From NCBI RefSeq assembly GCF_003259905.1, contig NZ_QLMG01000001.1, positions 173,900 to 237,899 on the forward strand: a stretch of 64,000 nucleotides of DNA, given 5' to 3'. Source of the DNA: Salipiger aestuarii. Its GTDB lineage: Bacteria > Pseudomonadota > Alphaproteobacteria > Rhodobacterales > Rhodobacteraceae. The notes under the pieces are model-generated. The model was not told where the DNA came from. It searched no databases and was given only the letters and a program-made list of their open reading frames with translations. Position 1 is the stretch's first letter. Each line of letters begins with the position of its first letter. The position numbers were made by a program, and so were the translations under genes. Shown here one piece after another: positions 59,801-64,000 of the stretch.

Positions 59801-60129
59801 TGGTGCCCCCACACGGACTCGAACCGCGGACCTACTGATTCATACCACTACGACTTTCGCCGCCACGCACCTGGCGCTTTGTGGTCTGGACTTTCTCTTC
59901 ATCATAGCCTCACGAGGCCTTAGATGGGTGCCGTCAAGTCTCTACACGTTCGATCCGGGTTGCCCCGGAAAGCTTCGCTCGGGATTGCCAGCAGTTTGAC
60001 CTGCGCAGGTTTCCCCGAATTTGACACCAGTTCACCTCAACGTTTCCCTTGAGGGCTGCAACTTGCCCCAGTGTTGAAGCCTGGGGCGGCGCTACAAATC
60101 AGTTGCTCTACCAGCTGAGCTATAGGGGC
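59801..60129 (-). tRNA. tRNA-Thr(UGU), interrupted by a group I intron
   Basis: Exon 1 (60129-60094) holds the 5' acceptor strand GCCCCTA, the D-arm and the anticodon stem to TTTGT. Exon 2 (59840-59801) starts AATCAGT and carries the T-arm, the 3' acceptor strand TGGGGGC and ACCA. Joined, they form a regular 76-nt cloverleaf with anticodon stem ACTGA/TCAGT, loop TTTGTAA and anticodon TGT. The break lies exactly between positions 36 and 37. Confidence 0.93.
59841..60093 (-). ncRNA. Group I self-splicing intron in tRNA-Thr, IC3-like
   Basis: The 253-nt insert begins after U36 and ends in G. The internal guide GCAAGU (60066-60061) pairs with exon AUUUGU, giving the required U-G at the splice site. 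Conserved pieces follow in order: GGTGTCAAATTCGGGGAAAC (P3/P4), GGCAATCCCGAGC, a GCAA-capped P6a stem, GTAGAGACTTGACGGCACCC (P7/P3), GAAAGTCC (P7) and GTGGCGGCGAAAGTC (P9). These closely match the Azoarcus tRNA-Ile intron as I remember it. It has no open frame of note. Confidence 0.93.
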
Positions 60130-60628
60130 ACTCATACAACGAATGTTTGCCTCGGCCTACCGCAGATGTTTGCGAGCGGCGCGATGACAAAACCGGAACA
60201 CACGAAACCGGGTCAGGATCGAAATGCGCGTCTGCACACCGTCGAAACACGTTCTGACCCGCGCGAATCCAGCTGGAAACCTCTTAACGGCAGAGAGTAT
60301 CCGACGCAAGCCGCCAACAAACACACTGCGGCACCCGATGACATTTGGGCCGGACAAGACCGGGCAGGGCGGCCCCCCCCCGATTCCCGGTACAGGCCCG
60401 CAAAACCCGACGGGCATGGCGCGTGCTGGGATACAGCGTCCGCGGCGGCGCGCACGGTCGTAGCGAGACGCTCCACACCATGCGTCTGTCGCACGGAAGG
60501 CGCGCGGCGCGATCCCGACCGGTCAGCATTTCGGCGTCGCGGTTGCGGTCGGGGGCGACAAGGCGCCTGACCTCTGTGCTGACGGGTATCTGAACGCAGG
60601 TCGTCTCCATGACCCCGCTCAGGGCGGG
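60130..60628. other. About 500 bases without a supported gene
   Basis: The stretch lies between the split tRNA-Thr and the end of kpsC. Several open frames cover it, but all are Arg/Pro-rich, overlap each other and lack ribosome sites. It must include the tRNA promoter on the minus strand near 60130-60180, though no clear boxes are identified. Confidence 0.5.
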
Positions 60629-62656
60629 CTAGCGGCGCCAAAGATGTGCGCGGCTGGCAAAAAGGCCCTGTAGTTTCGACAGGCTGCGGTTGACCGCGCC
60701 GCGCCGCGCCGGGTCGGCGGCAAGCCGGTCGACGATCACCTCGGGCGGGCAGGGCAGCCCGGTCACAGGGTCGCGATAACGCGGATAGGCGATCAGCGTG
60801 GCGTGGACCAGCCCGGCCAGCGTCGGGCGGGGGCCGGGCAGGCGGCGCGCCGGTACCGGCCCCAGATCGCGTGTCAGCCCCCAGCCCGCGTAGAACGGGG
60901 CGCCCAGCGTGGTGACTCTGACGCCGCGCAACAGCGCCTCGAACCCGGCGAGCGATGTCATGGTCCAGACCTCGTCCACCGCGCCCAGAAGCGCCGCCAT
61001 GTCGCCTGTGACGGTCAGGTCGGCCCAGCGTCCCGGTGTATCGACAGCGCCGGGCCGCAGCCCGGCCACCACGTCGGGATGCGGTTTCCAGAGGATCACG
61101 GCGGTGGGGTTGTCGGCCCGCACGCGGTCCAGCAGGTCTGCGTTTCGGGTCATGTGCGGGCTGCCAAGGCGAATCGACGCGTCATCCTCGACCTGGCCCG
61201 GAACCAGAATGCGGTGACCGTCGGGCAGCGGCGGCAGGAGGCCGGCAAGGTTGTATTTGGTCAGCCCCAGCGACACCAGCCGGGTCGCCAGGATTTCCGC
61301 CCGTGCGAGCGCGTCATCGCGCAGCAGGGGGGCATCGGCGATCAGTTTTTCCAGCGTCGACGGGCGGGTCGGGTCATAGTAGATGCCCATCGGGTCGCAG
61401 ACCAGCGACAGCGGCGGCACCAGCTCGGCCCCCAGCCCGCGCGAGCGTAGAAAGCCGTCTTCGACGCGCACCGCCTGCGCATCTGTCGCGGTTGTGGCCC
61501 AGGCCATGATCCGGCGCGGCGCCTTGCCACTTTCGGGGGCGACATCCGCCCTGGCCCGCGCCTGCGCGGCGTCGGCGGCAAAGATCAGCGGCTTTTGCGC
61601 GCCGAAGAACCGTTGCAGGTGGCCGCGTTTCCACATGCGCATGCCGGTGGCGACCCAGCCGTGGCGGTCTTCGCGCCAGGCGCGGGCCTGCGCCTCGATC
61701 TGGGCGAGCGCGTCTTCAAGGCGGCACAGCCGGTCGCGGCAGGGGTCGTACCAGGTCGGGTACAGGATCATTGCCGCGGCGAACAACTGGTTGCGGGTCA
61801 GCGGCCGGGCGCGGCGGGCGATGGGGGTTTCCGCGTCGGTCAGGCCCCAGCCCGCATAGAACGGCGTGCCGAACACGCGGGGGCGATGGCCGGCAAGGAT
61901 CGCCTCGAATCCCATCTGCGAGCTGACGGTATAGACCGCGACGGCGCCATCCAGCAGCACCCATGGCGACACCGGGTCGGCGTGCAGTGCGATGCGTCCC
62001 CCCGCGTCGCCGGTGCGGAAATGGCCCTTGCGATGCCCGGCGGTGGTTTCGGGATGGGTGCGGATCAGGATGCGTTTTCCGGGATGTTCCTCTTGCGCCC
62101 AGTAGAGCATCTCGCGAAAGCGGGTGCGGTCGGCGCCGGACGCGATGACCGACGCGTCGCCCGCGGTCTGGTCGACGACCAGAACATAACCCGGATCGGG
62201 CGCGGGCAGGGTGGGATCGACCGCGGCGTATTTGGTCAGGTGCCCTTCGCGCATTCGGGCAATGGCACCGCGCGCGCGTTCCAGCAAGGCGTGGTCGTCC
62301 AGCGGATGGGTGGCCAGCAGCGTTTCCAGATCGGACGGGGCGCGCCCGTCGAAATGCACGCCGGTGCGATCCAGCAGCAGGCCGATGGGTGGCTCTCTGT
62401 CGCGCCCCGGATGCAGGGAGCGCACAAAGGCATCCTCGATGCGCAGCAGCGGTGCGCCGCGCCGTGCCGCGATGGATTCGCCGCGTTTCGAATAGGGCGA
62501 CTGCCCCCAGACGCCGACGTGATCGGTGCCCCCCGGCAGCCCAAGCGATACCCGCCACCCGGCAAGCGCCAGAATGCGGCGCAGCCGACGCTGCCGGAGG
62601 AAGCCGGCGGTGTAAACGCAAAGACGCCGGGGGCTTTCACCCCCGGCGCCTGGCAT
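60629..62656 (-). CDS. kpsC: Capsular polysaccharide export/biosynthesis protein, KpsC-like
   Basis: The 675-residue protein has two related halves. Each half contains the hallmark PFYAGWGLT (VFGTPFYAGWGLTDAETP near 265 and TLGAPFYAGWGLTRDLGP near 595) and a DPYYDP/DRTG-type loop, as in KpsC, the retaining Kdo transferase that primes group 2 capsule linkers. No signal peptide is seen, fitting a cytosolic or peripheral enzyme. I chose the ATG at 62656 (MPGAGGESPRRLCV). The gene lies 17 bases after the Wza-like gene, with a hairpin over its first codons. Confidence 0.88.
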   Translation of the reverse strand: MPGAGGESPRRLCVYTAGFLRQRRLRRILALAGWRVSLGLPGGTDHVGVWGQSPYSKRGESIAARRGAPLLRIEDAFVRSLHPGRDREPPIGLLLDRTGVHFDGRAPSDLETLLATHPLDDHALLERARGAIARMREGHLTKYAAVDPTLPAPDPGYVLVVDQTAGDASVIASGADRTRFREMLYWAQEEHPGKRILIRTHPETTAGHRKGHFRTGDAGGRIALHADPVSPWVLLDGAVAVYTVSSQMGFEAILAGHRPRVFGTPFYAGWGLTDAETPIARRARPLTRNQLFAAAMILYPTWYDPCRDRLCRLEDALAQIEAQARAWREDRHGWVATGMRMWKRGHLQRFFGAQKPLIFAADAAQARARADVAPESGKAPRRIMAWATTATDAQAVRVEDGFLRSRGLGAELVPPLSLVCDPMGIYYDPTRPSTLEKLIADAPLLRDDALARAEILATRLVSLGLTKYNLAGLLPPLPDGHRILVPGQVEDDASIRLGSPHMTRNADLLDRVRADNPTAVILWKPHPDVVAGLRPGAVDTPGRWADLTVTGDMAALLGAVDEVWTMTSLAGFEALLRGVRVTTLGAPFYAGWGLTRDLGPVPARRLPGPRPTLAGLVHATLIAYPRYRDPVTGLPCPPEVIVDRLAADPARRGAVNRSLSKLQGLFASRAHLWRR
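62625..62648 (-). terminator. Strong hairpin over the first codons of kpsC, possible attenuator
   Basis: CGCCGGGGG (62625-62633 on the plus strand) pairs perfectly with CCCCCGGCG (62640-62648) around a 6-base loop. On the minus-strand transcript the stem is followed by TCTTTG. It lies about 8 bases inside the coding region, so it could limit readthrough or initiation of kpsC. Confidence 0.5.
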
Positions 62657-62673
62657 TGCGGTATCGGTCAGGG

Positions 62674-63825
62674 TCAGCTCCCGCTGTCGCTGATGGTGAC
62701 CGCGGTCGACGCCAGCGTGCTGACCGCGCCCAGCGGGGTGGTCAGAGCCGAGATCGCCTTGGCCCACTGGGCATAGGGCGCTTCGGTCACATACAGCGTG
62801 TCCTGATCGCGCACCACGAAGTCGCGGGCCATGAACATGCCGTTCGGCTTGGTCAGGTCCAGCACATAGATCATCCGCTGCGCGCCGGTCAGATCGTTGC
62901 GCCCCAGCACCTGGTTGGCGATTTCGGCCGGTTCGTTGCGCAGGACGAAAACCCCGGTGGGGTCAGCCGAGGCGGGCAGCAGGCCGCCCACGGTGGCGAT
63001 GGCCTCGACCGCCGAAAGGGTCTGCGTTTCGAACGGCACGCGCGCCTGGGCACCGGTGGCACCCAGCGCGGTAAAGGCGCGGGTGTCCTGTTCGACAAGG
63101 ATCTTGTCGCCGCCGCGCAGCGCGATGTCATAGCCGGGCTGGGCGTGCAGATCCTGAAACCAGATGGTTTCGGTCTGTCCGCCACGGGTGACCGAAACCT
63201 GTGCAACTTCCGGCGTGATGGTGATGCCGCCCGCGCGGGCCAGCATGGCGGCCAGGGTGCGGGTGGGGCGTTCGATGGCGTATACGCCCTGACCGCCCAC
63301 CGCGCCCAGCAAGCTGACGGTCGATCCGTCCCCGGCAAGGCGGCGCACCTCGACCTGCGGGTCGGGGGTCTGTTCGGACAGGCTGGAGGTGATGACGCGG
63401 CGGATCGCCTCGGGCGAATTGCCCGCCGCCCTGATACGGCCCGCATAGGGCACGAAAATAAAGCCCGACCCATCGACCTGCACTTCTTCCAGCACGGTGG
63501 CGTTGGCGGTTTCCGCCGCCAGCAGGCCGTCATCGACGTTTTCCCAGATCGTCAGGCCCAGCGTGTCGCCGGCCCGGATGGTGTCGGACCCCAGCGTCGA
63601 CGCGTTGCGAAAGCCCTCGGAAAAGCCAAGCGCGGGCACCAGGGCGGTGGCGCGCGTGACACGGTCATTGACGGACAGCACAAAAGCGTCGCCCTCGCGC
63701 TGGACGGACCCGGAAAAGATCTCGCGCTTGTTGGGGCCTGACCGCGGCAGGGCGCAGGCCGCCAAAAGCGACACGGCGGCCAGCAGGGCGACGGTCTTCA
63801 CCCATCGTTTGGTGGATGGTTTCAC
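62674..63825 (-). CDS. Outer-membrane polysaccharide export lipoprotein, Wza/KpsD-like
   Basis: The 383-residue protein begins with a lipoprotein signal (VALLAAVSLLAACALPRSG, cleavage before the Cys near 24). It continues with a Poly_export (PES) domain at about 84-175 (IRAGDTLGLTIWENVDDG, VQVDGSGFIFVPYAGRI) and SLBB-like repeats (VSLLGAVGGQGVYAIE). It should form the outer-membrane channel for capsule or exopolysaccharide. It is followed at once by the KpsC-like gene, so both form one operon. Confidence 0.92.
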   Translation of the reverse strand: MKPSTKRWVKTVALLAAVSLLAACALPRSGPNKREIFSGSVQREGDAFVLSVNDRVTRATALVPALGFSEGFRNASTLGSDTIRAGDTLGLTIWENVDDGLLAAETANATVLEEVQVDGSGFIFVPYAGRIRAAGNSPEAIRRVITSSLSEQTPDPQVEVRRLAGDGSTVSLLGAVGGQGVYAIERPTRTLAAMLARAGGITITPEVAQVSVTRGGQTETIWFQDLHAQPGYDIALRGGDKILVEQDTRAFTALGATGAQARVPFETQTLSAVEAIATVGGLLPASADPTGVFVLRNEPAEIANQVLGRNDLTGAQRMIYVLDLTKPNGMFMARDFVVRDQDTLYVTEAPYAQWAKAISALTTPLGAVSTLASTAVTISDSGS

Positions 63826-63921
63826 TGCTCGGTCTCCTCGACCTGTTATTATTCTGCCTCAGGTTTTTTCGTTAACGTATCGGAAACAGTTGTCAAAAGC
63901 CAGCACGCCGGGGGCGCCGGA

Positions 63922-64000
63922 TCAGTGCACGAGCCGCAACTGTTGCCGAGGCGCCGCGGTGCCCAGTGTCAATGCATCGTAAGGGTCGTCGCGGCTGAGC
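63922..64000 (-). CDS. C-terminal end of a gene continuing beyond the window
   Basis: The last 79 bases read LSRDDPYDALTLGTAAPRQQ and end RLVH at a TGA (63922-63924) on the minus strand. The composition is protein-like. It lies upstream of the Wza-like gene on the same strand and may belong to the same capsule locus. Too short to identify. Confidence 0.5.
   Translation of the reverse strand, partial: LSRDDPYDALTLGTAAPRQQLRLVH

Noticed and set aside
59841-60093. Insert in tRNA-Thr as a small mobile element, assembly error or tRNA decay
   Set aside because: Exact placement at 36/37, U before and G at the end, guide pairing and the ordered group I core all argue for an intron.
60213-60641. Overlapping minus-strand frames after kpsC
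   Set aside because: No motif, no ribosome site, and mutually overlapping; treated as intergenic.
61595-63741. Long plus-strand frames over the capsule genes
   Set aside because: Antisense to kpsC and the Wza-like gene, with no recognisable domain.

Overview
The window comes from a high-G+C alphaproteobacterium, most likely a member of the Rhodobacteraceae. The host genes (phosphatidylcholine synthase, MtaB, DapF, a KpsC/Wza-type capsule locus) and the style of the phage genes fit that group. No species can be named from the sequence alone. Most of the window is accessory DNA in three layers: a prophage, a mobilizable island and a decayed insertion sequence. The fourth notable item is a self-splicing intron candidate inside a tRNA gene.

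Region 1 (1-38533) is a complete-looking lambdoid siphovirus prophage at tRNA-Gly(UCC). A leftward operon (9495 to 209) carries small unknown genes, a DUF2303 gene, a large C5 cytosine methyltransferase, Lar-like, DUF4326 and DUF5131 genes, and the integrase. An S24 repressor (10430-11077) and a divergent small Cro-like gene sit between two sets of near-identical 14-bp operators (GGGAATAAATTCCC type). A rightward early operon encodes DNA-binding proteins and an initiator-like gene that contains its own iterons. Packaging, head, tail, lysis and small late genes follow: terminase, portal, protease-capsid fusion, tail tube, a -1 frameshifted tail chaperone, tape measure, tail tip, tail spike, holin and amidase. 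A 72-base run of G at 9657-9728 is either an artefact or extremely unstable DNA.

Region 2 (38517-42874) is core chromosome: tRNA-Gly, a flavodoxin-like protein, pcs, a PaiB-like protein, mtaB, dapF and tRNA-Lys(UUU).

Region 3 (42877-58100) is an integrative mobilizable element in tRNA-Lys, bounded by 19-bp repeats of the tRNA 3' end. It carries an integrase, small DNA-binding genes, a MobA/Pre-type relaxase, a coiled-coil membrane partner and an initiator with four palindromic iterons. Its cargo is two adjacent defence-like modules. One is a C5 methyltransferase divergent from a coupled pair of a MORC/Hsp90-like GHKL ATPase and an unrecognised protein. The other is a HIT-PLD-helicase-DUF3427 fusion with a SAM methyltransferase.

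Region 4 (58101-60628) holds a broken IS5-family element with an internal micro-inversion, fragments of genes on both sides of it, and a tRNA-Thr(UGU) gene interrupted between positions 36 and 37 by a 253-nt group I intron. Region 5 (60629-64000) is a leftward capsule export operon (Wza-like lipoprotein, KpsC-like transferase) with the end of one more gene at the window edge.
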